NCBI GenBank assembly: GCA_051294375.1
Contig: CM119264.1
Location: 19,227,590 to 19,291,589 of the forward strand
DNA from: Paraspadella gotoi
Lineage: Eukaryota > Chaetognatha
Direction: 5' to 3'
DNA: 64,000 nt
Position numbers and translations under genes: made by a program. The first letter of the stretch is position 1; each line of letters starts with the position of its first letter. This document shows, piece after piece, positions 49,601-60,976 of this stretch. The notes beneath the pieces were generated by a model, which was given only the letters and a program-made list of their open reading frames with translations, was not told the DNA's origin and did not search any database.

Positions 49601-52600
49601 TTAATTGGCAGGAAAAAGACACAAGGAACAGTTTTTGGAGGCGGAAAAACAAGAAGGACGACGACGACATCACGGGGACATGACGACAATGAAACTGTGG
49701 AAACGACGTCATTATCTCTGATTGTAGATGCAGAGCCAGTGAAACATGGCGAAACAAACCGCCCATTTTCTCGTTCTGGATAGGTTTGGAAAAAACACAA
49801 AAGCTAAACAAAACGAGAGACAAAAAAAAACAAAAAAAAATAAAGAGAGAGAGAGAGAGCGTTTTCGGGACGATTTACTACCGTGTACTTAGTGTTAATT
49901 TGTCTTGTTTCCAACAAAATCGCTTTCTTCCTGGATGCAAAACGCTTCAAGAAACGTTTCCACCTCCATTCGTCATTTAAAGGTGCATAAATTTATAAAA
50001 TATAAAGTTTTTGTTCAACATCCGAAAACCAAAGCGGAGGCAACGAAATAACGGAAATTAGAAAACAAAGGGAAGAGAAACATTGTGAAAAGAAAAAGAA
50101 AAAAAGGCGTCATTCGTCTTTCAATGGAAACTTAAGCCGACGACGTCTCATCCCGTTTGTGGTTCCACCTGGATCTTCTTCACTTCCTTTCTTTTTTTTT
50201 GGGGGGGGGGGGTTGGGGGCGAATTTGGTAAGTGGGGAAATGAGGTCGGGGAAAGTGAACTTGGTAGCGAGAATCCTATTTTATCCTCTTCATTTTCCGT
50301 CTTTTCATTCATTCTTTTTCACTCTCCCTTTTTTTCTTCTCTAATTCACCGTCAAAATTGAGACGTGAAAACGGAATTCGATTTTCGGCTGAAAAGTGAC
50401 ATCGAAGACTTGTTTGTTTTTTCAAAAGTCATCTTAAATTTAAATTGGTGAGGCTCAGAAACTTTTTTACCATTTTTAACCAGTTTACTTTTATGGAAGC
50501 AGTTTGCGCCTAAGTTTCTGAAAAAAAAATTGGGTCTATCTTTTCAAAATGTGTTTACTTACATTTATATTTCCATCTAACGATTCCCTTCTCAGTTCTA
50601 TCGTCTTTTGCAGACTTATCGAAAGCAATTCCTTACATCTATCAATATTCTTCACATCCACAATCCTTTCACTTCACGCAACCAACTCGACATTTCACCC
50701 TGGTCCAACGGTTTTCGCCCCGATTATTGGATTATCTCGGGCTCCGTCACCTCACAATCTGCTTTCGAATCCGTCAAAGCGTCGAAAGAAGGGTGAAAGT
50801 CAAAGAAGCGGCTCGAAGGGCGAGGTTCCAATTCGTTAAGGCGAACAAACCGATCTTACCTCCGCGCCTTTGTCCAGCATCTCCACCAGCAGATCCACGT
50901 GACCGCCGCCAGCAGCGTAGCACAGCGGATCGCGTCCCGTCCTGTCGAAGAGCGTGACGTCCGCGCCGCGTTCGAGTAACAACCGCGCCGTGTCGAGGTG
51001 ACCTTGATAGATGGCGCTGTGAAGAGGGTAGAAGCTGCCGCCGTCGCCGCCGACGAAGCGGCCGAAGTCGACGTGGCAACCGCTGGATGGGCGAAAGGAG
51101 GAAAACGAGGAGAATAAGGCGGAGGCGAAATGGTAACTGGCTCGGGATGGACGGCGAGTTCTCTCTTGTATTCATTTCTCTTTCTTTCCCCTTTTTTTTC
51201 CTTGCTTCATTTCTCCATTTCTTAATTTCCCATCCCAGTCGTGCACATTTTCTATTTTTCTTCTCTTCCACAATTTTCCACTCAATTTCACTTCATATGA
51301 TTCAAATTATGCAAAATTTGGTAATAATAGATTAAAATAGATCTACTCTACATTCTAACCCATCCAACAGTCTGCGACACAAATTAGTGAATCCATTGGT
51401 GGCGGCGTAGTAGAGTGGATGCCATCCTTCGCGGTCGCAGATTTGGGGATCGGCCATCAAGTCGAGCAAGGCCACGGCTAAAAGTTGATATAGATATAGA
51501 TGATATAGATGATTTTAAAATGAAACAGTTTCACCGAGAATAATTTTAAGTAATGGTTGACTTTAGGAAACGGCACCTGTGTCCTCGTGCTTGTAATAGA
51601 TGGCGTTGTGTAAGGGATAACTGCCGTCTCCTCTTTGATTGACGTCGGCGCCGCGAGAGACGAGGAATCGGCAAATGTCTGTATGCCCCCCGTTGGCGGC
51701 GCAAAGCAGCGGTGTTGCTCCGTTGACTGTACGAGCGGAGACATCCATCTCCTCCTAGAATTTATACCGTAGTAATTTGGTCACTAAGTTATGTTAGAAA
51801 ATGAGCTGGAGAGGCGTGATGAACCGTTTTTTTACATATATGCTCCCATTGGCTCAGTGGGAGAACACATCCCAAACGTTGTGTTCCATTCCACAGTCCT
51901 AACGACTTCCCTCTCCGAGGCTAACCGCGCCAGTGACAGGAGGCGTCACTGTGAGTCGGAAGCCCCCAAAGCCAACAGTGAGATGCACCATCTCAATGGG
52001 CATCTCAGGCAACCCAACTGTAGCCATAATACTAAAATATTTCCAATTGAAAACTTTAAACATGAAACTTTTTTAAAGAAATTTCTTTATTAATGTGTTC
52101 TTCTCAACAAAGAAAGTAATTTGTCCTTTTCGGTTCAAATTTGAATGAACCTGGAAGGCATTCAAGAGCGCGACGACGACTTTCAACTGTCCCGATTGAC
52201 AGGCCAGAGTCAACGGTGAATGCTCCTCCATCGTTCGATTCACGTCGATGCCTGACGTCCAAATCGCGTCCAACGTCGCCTCAACGTCGCCTAACAGTTT
52301 TTATTTTGTAAATATTTTTTTACGGTCGAGTGATTAAAAAAGGTTAAAAAAAGAAATACAATTCGTTATGTCTTATGGGCTTGACTTTGAAAAATGTTTA
52401 GAAGATTTGTTTTTATTTTATCGCAAAATGGACACCGGTTATTTCGAAGCATTGCTTTTTTCCAGCTTTGATATCATTATACTAAGCTATACATAGTTTT
52501 ACAAAAAAATTATTTTCTTTTCTCACCGTCCATAATGGCGCAAGTGATTACAGTTTCTTCCTCCGTCGGCTCAGCCACAAATTCTTCCCATACAAACGAA

Positions 52601-52605
52601 TCCAT
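43530..52605 (-). CDS. Ankyrin repeat and SOCS box (ASB) protein, 9 exons
   Basis: Exons, 5' to 3': 52605-52527, 52290-52151, 51754-51577, 51477-51360, 51082-50860, 48612-48399, 47291-47104, 44429-44305, 43884-43530. Every intron is GT..AG and every phase matches, giving about 539 residues from MDSFVWEEF to FIYMEEE. About twelve ankyrin repeats fill residues 28-450 (e.g. NGATPLLCAANGGHTDICRF). A Glu/Asp/Lys-rich insert follows, then a SOCS box at 497-539 with a perfect BC box (PLQQLCRISL) for Elongin B/C and a Cul5-box-like DLPASVKRFIY. By family knowledge such proteins are substrate receptors of Cullin-5 ubiquitin ligases in the cytosol. The substrate and vertebrate orthologue cannot be told. 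Two introns carry SINEs. Confidence 0.9.
44305..44429 (-). CDS. ASB exon 8: ankyrin repeat
   Basis: Acceptor GGCTTCAG, donor CTCAG followed by GTCACG. The frame reads DTDKTSALHVSTRHKFDAGT, then RLLLRAGADPNVVNAFGETP. It is continuous in frame with exon 7 (GVADPNVV) across a 2.7-kb intron. Confidence 0.9.
46596..46620 (+). promoter_or_regulatory. Possible nuclear-receptor element (DR1 plus extra half-site)
   Basis: The sequence contains AGGTCAAAGTTCA, a direct repeat of AGGTCA-type half-sites spaced by one base, followed at once by AAGGTCA. Both AGGTCA sites are preceded by TCA, as in the extended half-site bound by ERR/SF-1/FTZ-F1. It lies in intron 7 of the ASB gene. Function is inference. 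Confidence 0.35.
46645..46678. repeat. (CT)n microsatellite
   Basis: Pure CT dinucleotides in ASB intron 7. Confidence 0.95.
47104..47291 (-). CDS. ASB exon 7: two ankyrin repeats
   Basis: Acceptor TTTCTCCGAG. The frame reads SMISSPLLKALNEGHCDVME, then GRNPLLHAMSLKDVACCEVL and RRGVADPNVV. A GTGAGG donor follows. Without splicing the frame would stop six codons later at 47086, but exon 8 continues the ADPNV repeat perfectly. Confidence 0.9.
48083..48280 (-). repeat. tRNA-derived SINE in ASB intron 6
   Basis: Diverged copy of the 290-585 family, with GGCTTCCGACCCTCAGTG and CACTGGCGCGGTTACCC visible on the plus strand. It is shorter at its promoter end. Confidence 0.7.
48399..48612 (-). CDS. 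ASB exon 6: two ankyrin repeats
   Basis: Acceptor after a T-run (TTTTTTTTCAG), donor ACAG followed by GTATTT. The frame has NVQHPHAVEVFLDCGVDVDQ, then LGRTPLYVAAGFGHRETCEL and LIKRGASLKN. Confidence 0.92.
48613..50859 (-). other. ASB intron 5 (2.2 kb), nothing else recognised
   Basis: A+T-rich intron with a (GA)n patch at 49843-49859 and a GGGG run near 50201-50212. No open frame with splice sites was recognised on either strand. Confidence 0.7.
50860..51082 (-). CDS. ASB exon 5: two ankyrin repeats
   Basis: Acceptor CGCCCATCCAG, donor GCGGAG followed by GTAAGA. The frame has SFYPLHSAIYQGHLDTARLL, then LERGADVTLFDRTGRDPLCY and AAGGGHVDLLVEMLDKGAE. Confidence 0.92.
51360..51477 (-). CDS. ASB exon 4: ankyrin repeat
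   Basis: Acceptor TCAACTTTTAG, donor GATGG followed by GTTAGA. The frame has VALLDLMADPQICDREGWHP, then LYYAATNGFTNLCRRLLDG. Confidence 0.9.
51577..51754 (-). CDS. ASB exon 3: ankyrin repeats
   Basis: Acceptor TAAATTCTAG, donor ACACAG followed by GTGCCG. The frame has NGATPLLCAANGGHTDICRF, then LVSRGADVNQRGDGSYPLHN. Confidence 0.92.
51835..52030 (+). repeat. tRNA-derived SINE in ASB intron 2 (best promoter boxes)
   Basis: The clearest head of the family: an A box TTGGCTCAGTGGG matching the tRNA consensus TGGCNNAGTNGG, and a B-box-like GTTCCATTCC about 30 bases on. The body has CGCCAGTGACAGGAGGCGTC and GGAAGCCCCCAAAGCC. It is inserted antisense to the host gene. Confidence 0.75.
52151..52290 (-). 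CDS. ASB exon 2: first ankyrin repeat
   Basis: Acceptor AAAACTGTTAG, donor TTCCAG followed by GTTCAT. The frame has DVEATLDAIWTSGIDVNRTM, then SPLTLACQSGQLKVVVALLN. Confidence 0.92.
52527..52605 (-). CDS. ASB exon 1 with start codon
   Basis: Start ATG at 52605-52603. The frame MDSFVWEEFVAEPTEEETVI, then TCAIMD ends at a GTGAGA donor and joins exon 2 in frame (MDGDVEATL). No other in-frame Met with a good context was found upstream. Confidence 0.85.
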
Positions 52606-54118
52606 TGTTGTTTACGGGTCGCTTTATTTACTTTTTGCATATAAGTTACTTTATTTGCTATTGTTTACATTTGTAGCGGGTTCAGTCTCAAATTATTGCA
52701 CTTGGAATACGAAAGATATTGCCAACGTAACGTTCAAATGTTTTCAGTTTACTTTTTTTCTTACATTCGATAAATTTACCGATGCCTGGCTAGATATTCT
52801 TTCACATTGTTTTCCCTTTCTTTTGATTCTTTGACTCGCCGGTTATGATTTTTCCTTTTCGTTTGAAGAGAATCCGTTTTGTGTTGAATGTTTTGTTTTG
52901 AAAATTCGCTACGATTCGCTAGATTTAGTTTTGTTATGATGATTAATTTCGATCCTCTGTTGCGCGCGAACGTCTTGATCGTGAGCTGTTTGAGATGATA
53001 ATGCGGAGGACGACGACGACGATGATGATAATAATGATGATGATAATGATGATTAAATCGCAGAGCGGGGTTATGACGATAGTTTTTATTAAAGGATGAA
53101 AAATTGTGTGATGAAATCAACTATCCAATGGATAGTATCCATACTCCGTAGTCCGTAGTCCGTACCATTGTACCCCGGCTATCAGTAACGTATATGATAT
53201 ACGTTTATATATTATATACTATGACTGGCCCGATTGATATCTGATGGACAATAAAAAAAAGCTAAATAGATCAGTAAACTAATCTTACTAGTTTAAAAAT
53301 AGGTTGTTTTCTTCCTTTCTAATTCCCTCAGCCATATATTAATTATTATTATTATCACCTAAAAAGATAAACCGAAACAGAACATTAATAACAATATGCA
53401 AATAGATTAAATATATTTTTTTATTTTTAAAAGCAAATTTTTACTTGTCAAGCCGTAAATAGCTAGGAAGCAACAATCGAGATCGTTAAATAACATGTCG
53501 CATAAAATTATTAAATATTACATATATTAGAAGGGGAAGAATAAAGAGAGAAAAAAAATAGAAAAGATAGATCCCGAAAAATACTAATAAAAACAAATGT
53601 AAAGGGACTTGGCATCACTCCTATCCATGAGGATTTCGGAACGAACTCGATTCGAAAGGGAACACAAGAGCAAACATAATTTTTTTTTAATTAATAGTTA
53701 CGTATATATAAATCATAATCTAAGAATACGACCACAGAAACACGGAACAAAATTAAAAATTTAAAATGTTCACAATTTTGATGGATTGACGGCACAGTTG
53801 GAGGGTTTTAATGATCATCAAGAGACGGTGAGAAAATACAGGGCAGGTTGAAAAGAACCGGACCTAATTTAGATAAACGTTATTCAACCCAGTTAGATTA
53901 TTGCTATGTTTATGTGAATCGAGAAGTCAACTTAAAACGCTGATAGAAGATGTCTGCGCCGTATTTTCCCGAAACATAAAACGGATTATACAAAAAAAAA
54001 GTTAAAACTTTTTTAAAATAAAGTAAAAACTTAACCATAATAGCATTAACTGATGAACGAAGAACACGATACAATTTTCGTCCGGTCGCGAAATGCGCGT
54101 TTAACCCACAACCATGCA
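52606..54118. other. Intergenic region between ASB promoter and LDH-like 3' end
   Basis: About 1.5 kb that should hold the ASB promoter (near 52606) and the 3' end of the LDH-like alternative transcript. Features seen: a GAC/GAT triplet stretch at 53009-53055, a small palindrome CGTATATGATATACG near 53190, and TTTATT near 53421 (AATAAA on the minus strand). No coding sequence was recognised. Confidence 0.6.
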
Positions 54119-54332
54119 CTACAAATAGGGCAGCGCCCCTGGCCCAACCACCACCTCTTTCTTGCCATATATCAAAAATTTTTCCTGCATGCTTATGATT
54201 CTTTCGGACGATTCCCTGAACTTTTCCTCCTCCCCTTTGTCCAGTTCCAGTGGGTACCAGCCTCTGATTCCCTTGCGGTTGATGTAGCACGGTAGGCTCA
54301 AGAAAACATTTTTTCTTATTCCGAAAAAATCC
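54119..54332 (-). CDS. LDH-like alternative terminal exon G2
   Basis: Acceptor TTTTTTTTAG. The frame has FFGIRKNVFLSLPCYINRKG, then IRGWYPLELDKGEEEKFRES and ends ALPYL with TAG at 54121-54119. NVFLSLPC followed by xGI is the hallmark of the C-terminal LDH region. It is phased to follow F2 (54566-54697). About 15 residues longer at the C-terminus than the other end (56122-56299). Confidence 0.75.
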
Positions 54333-54565
54333 CTAAAAAAAAGGGCTATTATATAACTTAAAGGGTAAACGCTGAACGCGTTTTCTCCAGTCACCTTTTT
54401 GCCAGCCTTCAAAAAATCTGAACTAGTATATAAATTGTAAAGTGGAAAGTGCATTGATAGGTAAAATAAGAAAAATGCAATTCGTAAATCCTCAAGAATA
54501 AATTCATTGGCTTAGTTATTACTGTTTTATCATTTACAGAAGTTTTAACTTAAAAAAATTTTTAC

Positions 54566-54697
54566 CTCGAATACGCCGCGACTGTGTGAACACGTGGTCC
54601 TTCGATTTCATTTTCAAAAATGTGTTCAATAATATCTTTTATAACGAGTCCAACGCTCCAAACGTAAAACCTCCCCGTGTCCTTTAACCAAGCGTCC
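54566..54697 (-). CDS. LDH-like alternative exon F2
   Basis: Acceptor TCGTTTTTAG, donor TCGAG followed by GTAAAA. The frame has DAWLKDTGRFYVWSVGLVIK, then DIIEHIFENEIEGPRVHTVA. It matches the LDH segment with the SWAIGLSVADL helix and the RVHPVS strand. Its start and end phases are identical to exon F1 (56603-56722), so either can follow exon E. F2 keeps the RVH motif that F1 has lost. Confidence 0.75.
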
Positions 54698-56121
54698 CTA
54701 AAAACGACGAAAAATAAGATTACAAAAACGATCAGTCTTTGTTTCTCCCCGGTGGTTATACCGAGAAGAAAATGGTGATTGTAAGGGTGTAGACGACATG
54801 CTTCTATGCTGAAGCAAGTTACAAGTAAAATTTAGCGAGAGTTCAAAAATCAAAGAGCAATGCCATTCTCAGTCATCAACAAAGCATTCCAAAAAATAGG
54901 CTCATAACTTTCGGTATAACCATAGCAAGGTTTTTACATGATCTGATGCTTTGAAAGCGTGCGGGTTGCGACAAATGAAAATAAAACACCTTTGAAGGAA
55001 AAAAATAAGGTGCTTTAATTGAAATAAATATAATTTGTTTTTACATGTGCGCGGCTGGTAGTAGAAAAGTTATTATTATGAATGATAAGAATTCGGACTG
55101 TTAAGTTTTAGTAAAAATGACGCGAGCATATTAAAAAAATATTTAGTGCTATGTTAACTGTCATCAGGGTAATTAATCGTTATTTTACCCTATTTGGTCT
55201 TATTCCGTAGTTAACAGAGTGAAACTTATCTTTTTCTCAATTTTGGGTTTTCTCTTTTTGACGTACGAAAAGTTGCACAAATTTGTATCAAACAACTAAT
55301 GAATGAAAAAGGCAACTATGGTATGAGCGTCTTTCTCAGGAACTAACATAACAAACTAACAAACCAACAAACGAATGAACGAACTAACGAACAACGATGA
55401 AAAAAAGAACGAAGAAACAAATTTGAGAACTGAAACAAAAATATACTAAAAATGAAAATAAAATAAAAATAAAAAAAGAAGAAGAAAGTAAAGAGCGAAT
55501 GAACGAAATTGCGAAATCTTACGACGAACAAAAATTTTCACATATCATAATTTAGAATTTATGTTTATTTTTGGTCTTAAAAATATTTGCAAGTTAGTGG
55601 TTTGTCTATCCTAATCGAATCTTAAAGTGCCATTAAAAGCGCGGCAATGGAATCAAATCAATGAACGAAAATTTTCTTTGCAAAGAACAAAAAGTTTCAT
55701 GCGAATGAAATCTGTTTCAAATATAAACCGGAAAACAGAAAATTTATTAAATAAAAAAAACTAGATACATGCTGTTTAAAATTTATGAGTTCGATCGTAA
55801 CTTTGTTTTTGTGTGTCTCTAAATCATAAAATTACAACACAAAATGAATTATTCACGGCATACATTTGAAACTTTAAAATTTAAATAAACGCCGGCGTTA
55901 AAAGCTTAAAACGACACTTTTAGGCGCGTTTAGCAACTGAGACGATTGGAAAGTTATTATATTATTATTTATTTTATTTATTAAAATTGTCTTGAATTAT
56001 CGTTAAACTTCCGATCGCGTTTTGCTGGAAAAATGAAATTGAGGAATTGAAAAAAATTATACTAGACCCTTGAGAGTAGAAATTTTAAAACGCGTTCGAA
56101 AGCGAGAAAGAGAGAAACGTC
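54698..56121 (-). other. Between the two LDH-like 3' ends
   Basis: A+T-rich, no exon recognised. Several TTTATT (AATAAA on the minus strand) near 55968-55985 are suitable poly-A signals for the G1-ending transcript. No LDH N-terminal exons lie here, so F2/G2 do not belong to a separate complete gene. Confidence 0.65.
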
Positions 56122-56299
56122 TTAGTAGATGAGAAGAGTTTTTTGAAAATCGGAGATTTTTGTCGCGATCGCGTGCAACTTCTGCTCCTCCGCCTCCTCG
56201 AGGCTGATTGTGGTCCAACCCTTGACCCCCAGACGATTCAGGGTCATCGGGGTCGAGAGGAACACCATCTCTTTGATTCCGTAAAGATCCTTCGCGAAG
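56122..56299 (-). CDS. LDH-like terminal exon G1
   Basis: Acceptor CTTCCGTAG. The frame has FAKDLYGIKEMVFLSTPMTL, then NRLGVKGWTTISLEEAEEQK and ends DFQKTLLIY with TAA at 56124-56122. YGIKEMVFLSTP corresponds to YGI-x-VFLSVP of LDH. Phase matches F1. Confidence 0.88.
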
Positions 56300-58874
56300 C
56301 TACGGAAGGGAAGGTGGTTTGGGGAAAGAAAATTCGTCTTGTTTTCTTTTCTTTTCGTGAACCGCCGATTAAACGTTAACGATTCGTGCCGTTTTTTAAA
56401 GCTAAGTATTAATCTTACAATATAAAACTGAATCGACGTAGAACTTTAATTGGTAAGCCATTTTAACATTTTATTACACAAAAATTCCTTTTATTTTAAC
56501 AGACTCGGTAGCTATATATTTGTATTTAATTATTTATGAAATTGGTACAACCAATAAAAAAATATATAAGGGAGAGGTCCATAAAATAGTTTTACATGCC
56601 ACCTGGTGAGCGTGAAATTCTCTCCACCGAATCCGTCGGTGAAAATGGAGTAAATGACGTGAGCCAGTGACATTCCGACGGCCAACACGAAACCTTTCTT
56701 CCAGCTCGTCACAACTTGGTTTCTTCACAAAGGAAAATATAAAAATAGTAGCAATAAAATAGAAATGAAATTTTGTTCTTTCTTGTTGTAATCAAAAATC
56801 ATTGTGAAATTTATTTCGATTCTTTGCGTTTTTTCATTTTAAACCATTTTGCCGTTGTTGTAAATCCATAATAAACTGCCTAATGAAAAATCAAATATTT
56901 GATATATACAACGATTTCTCTCGCCAAGAAATAAAACGGTTACTATTATTAGGATTGACATTTAATATTAATAGTTTATAATCAAAATTATTTTTCGTCG
57001 TAGAGAGAACTCAATTCCCGAGAAGCACGAATTGACGTAAAGAGGATCTCTCAGACAACAAAATTAGCTAAGTAGTGACATATAAAGGGGGCACGAAACA
57101 TAAAAAGCACTGTTCGATGCCTGAGCACATGATTAAGATTTTTATCTCTAATGATTTGTTTTTAAAACGAAATTAAAACTAAAAAGATGTACATAAAAAT
57201 AATAAGCCTTTTTTTTTATTTCCTCATCCGTTTTTAACTCCGTCGATAAAAGTGAACGTAAAAGTTTCAATCTTTTCTTCTACTTCAACTTTCGCTTTTC
57301 ACCAGTCACAAGTTGATAAGTTGATTGCCCTTTTGTTTTGCCAGTCTTCATTCCGCTCGTTATTTGCGTTTTCTTTTTACCATCATTCCTTCATTTCTTT
57401 TAACAGTCATCACTGACACTCACTGACACTCCCCACATTCCGCGCGCACATTATCTTGCTTGTGAAAGCAATCAACTGTTAATACTTAGCTCAACTAGAA
57501 GTAAGATAGACAATACGGAATACTGTTTCAATGCTCTTATTGCATTTTAAAAATTTAATAATGAATAAGAACGCGGCAGAAATGTTTATGTCCTCTTGAA
57601 AACTTCCAAGAGGTATGTCGCTCTGTTAGTAATCATCTTTTTTAGAATTGAATGTCAATATTTCAGATAAATATGGATAAAAAAAATACGCGATGTTCAT
57701 AATCAGCGAAGAAAGTCGCCTCGCCCTTTTTCTTATCCATAGTTATTCCTTCTTTTCTAAAGGCAAACTACGCTGTTTTCAAAACAATTCGAAGATAACG
57801 GAACCGCCTTCCGTTCGAAGTTTATAGTAAAAAAATTAACCAACATTCATCGGCCCACGATTGAGTAGCGCAATCGATGCATGAATCGCCACATCAGCAG
57901 CCCATAGTCATCTCCCGAAGCACAATATCTTCCAGAAGTGAATCGTATCACTATATTGCGCAACAATTTTGATCTTTTTTTTTTCAACAGACACCACAAC
58001 CTAATCCTAGGCTGTTCCCGCTACTCACTCTTCCTTCATAGCGTCCACAATCTCGTTCCACCCTCCGTGATCTTGTGGTGTTCCGAGATGGGGGTTCATT
58101 TTCTTGAAAGAGGTTCCGTTGAGTGTGACGGACATCCAGGCGGGGAAGGGATCCGAGCATTCGCCGATCATGAAACCCTAAAGAGAGTTTTCAAAAACGC
58201 CATGCTATGGCCCAGATAATTTATTTTTTCCGATTAAGCTATCTATATCGACAGGAAACTCGACGATGCACTCCATCACGTGTTTGACAAAACAGCAAAA
58301 CAGCAAAACCGAGCCAACCAACCAAACAAAAACCAAAACAAAAACCAAAACAGCAAAAACAAGACTCAAGAGCGACGACCAGCTCACGTCGATGATCATA
58401 TCGTCGTTGGCTCCCAAGTTCTCACGAATCTTCGTCCGAAATCTAGAGGTGGCCAGGTTCGTTCCGATCCCGATCACACGCGATGTGGAGATGCCCGCGA
58501 TCTTCCACAGCATGTAGCACGCGACTTCGTTTGGCTGCGACGTCACGATGAAAATCGCTTCCGGCGAATTCTTCACGAGTTCCGGGATTAGGCGTCGGTA
58601 GTTCTGATGGAAAGTAATGGAACCAAATATTAAAATATAGAATAAACCATTACAATGAAAATATTTGAATATTTATATTCAAAATTAAACGGAATAGAAT
58701 AGAATAGGATAAATAAATATTAAATAAATAAAATTGAGTAGAATAAAATGAAAAGGAATAAAATTTAATAGAATACAATGGGCTCAGTAGAATGAAGCAA
58801 AATAGAATACGATGGCAAATAATGATGAAAAACAACTTCTCCCACAGTAGCCGAAACCAACATTGAATCCATTA

Positions 58875-58936
<62 letters not shown>

Positions 58937-60917
58937 ACCTGCAGATTGAAATCGGCCAACTGCTCCAGCGAAGTCATATCCTTCCGAAGTCTCGTTCCGA
59001 AGGCGATGACGATGATATCCGAGTTCTTGGTGACTCCGAGATCGAGTCCCGCCTCCACCGTCGTCTTTTTAGTAAAGGATTGACCCTGTTGACGAGGGAA
59101 TGGTTGGGCGGGTTGTGAAAAATAGTGGGCGCCTTCCTTGGTTTGTCGTCACCTTGGTCAATTGTTTAGTTATCGACTCTAGATAGTTGATTTTTCTTGT
59201 AACTACCAAGATTAGATCGACTCCATAATCCACATTTAATCACATATGATATGCATGAAAAGGGTTATTATTTACAGATTTGCGCTGAGTTTTTGTTATG
59301 AAATTGCGTGTGCATAATATAGAAAAAAGCTTTTAAAATGCATTTGCTTTTTTACCAAAAAATATCACTGAAATTGCTAGTGCATATATGTAGGACAGAA
59401 AAGCCTTAGAAAGAACAGCATGAGATCTGAATTTAAATTAAAAATATCGTCCTTTAAGCCAAACTATGGTTTAATTTATATAGTACTTTTATTACAACAA
59501 AACAAATTTTTCTGGAGAAATTTAACCATGTCAAAAAAATATTTTTTAGCTAAAATTCTGCCTTTTTTACAATTTTTTAGATAGAAAATCTAACTCTAAC
59601 AAATATTAAATCCACATAGCCGCATAATTTATCAAAATTGGAGAAAACTTAAGAGATGTTATTTTTTCTGGCAACTGGGTCATTGAATCCTAAAATTACG
59701 AAGAAGTAATATTATAGTAGATCAATTATTACGAGTATAATAATATCTTTTTTAGTTTTTTATATTTAGTTTGGTCAACCTTATAGATATTTAGTTATTT
59801 TCAAGGTTGATCTTTTTTTCAGAAAAACTAAATCATAATTTATTTATAATTGATGTTTCCAAACGATCAACAAACGAGTTTTTTTCTTATCTGCAACCAT
59901 TCGGCATTGACGAATCTTTAGAGATTTTATTAACCATAACCGCTTGGCACCACAACCTTCAATATTCTTTTGCACTCGTGAATTTTTAGGTGCGTACCAC
60001 AGGTTATCCTTTAGAGCGAGTAAATTTTATACTAGGTATGAATTTAACTTCTCACGTTGATATTATCAATAATCATTTCTAAGAAAACTATACTATCAAT
60101 TTAGATGAAAATTTACGCGCTGAATGTTAAAAGTTGAGAGTTCAACTGGAATTCTGGGTCAATAAAATTCTTTCATGCGTAAAATTTAAATCTTGCCTCC
60201 CCTGATTGGGTGAAACGTGTAGTAAAAGACGAGATATTCTCCGTTTTATCCAATGAGCATAAAAATTGTGGCGTAAATGGTCAGTGGCGGGAAAATCGAG
60301 TTCCTGGGCCAATGAAAGACTCTGGGAGTGTGAGGTTAATTTTGGAGCGATGCAAGGATGTGGACCGAAATCAGAACGACGGGAGAGAAAAAAAGGAAAG
60401 GGTTGTGCGCCTTTTTTAAAAGCATCATATTAGATTTTCCGGACTTTGTTTTTCCTTATACCATAAATTCTCATTTAAAAAGAAATAGAAATCGCTTCTT
60501 TTCTCATTTATTATAAATCTTTTTTCCTTCTTTCTCTTTCAAAATTCAACGCGAAAAATTTCATCGTTTGTCTCTTTTTTTTGTTTTTGAAAAAAAAAAT
60601 TCCCTTTTATTTTGTTGTTGATAGAGAATTAAATTCATTTCGTCGCGCCATACATATTTTTTTCTTCCAATGTTTTTCTCGTTTTCTCTTCCTCGTTTTT
60701 TTTCCTTTTCGCTTAGTCGTGTGCTGCTCCACCCACATCAAACTCTCACCCTTCCTTCACACTTTCTATCTTTATTTTCTTTACACTCTCTGTTCACATT
60801 TATTTCTCGGCTTCTAGTTTATCACGCTACGCAACATTCGAGTTATTTGGTTGGAACGTTTCAGTCCATTATCGCTTTGAATTTTGTTGGTTTTCTCATA
60901 ATCTAATAGTTGATTAA

Positions 60918-60976
<59 letters not shown>

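Noticed and set aside
54119-54697. Separate second LDH gene
   Set aside because: No N-terminal exons exist between 54697 and 56122, and the phases fit exon E of the upstream gene.
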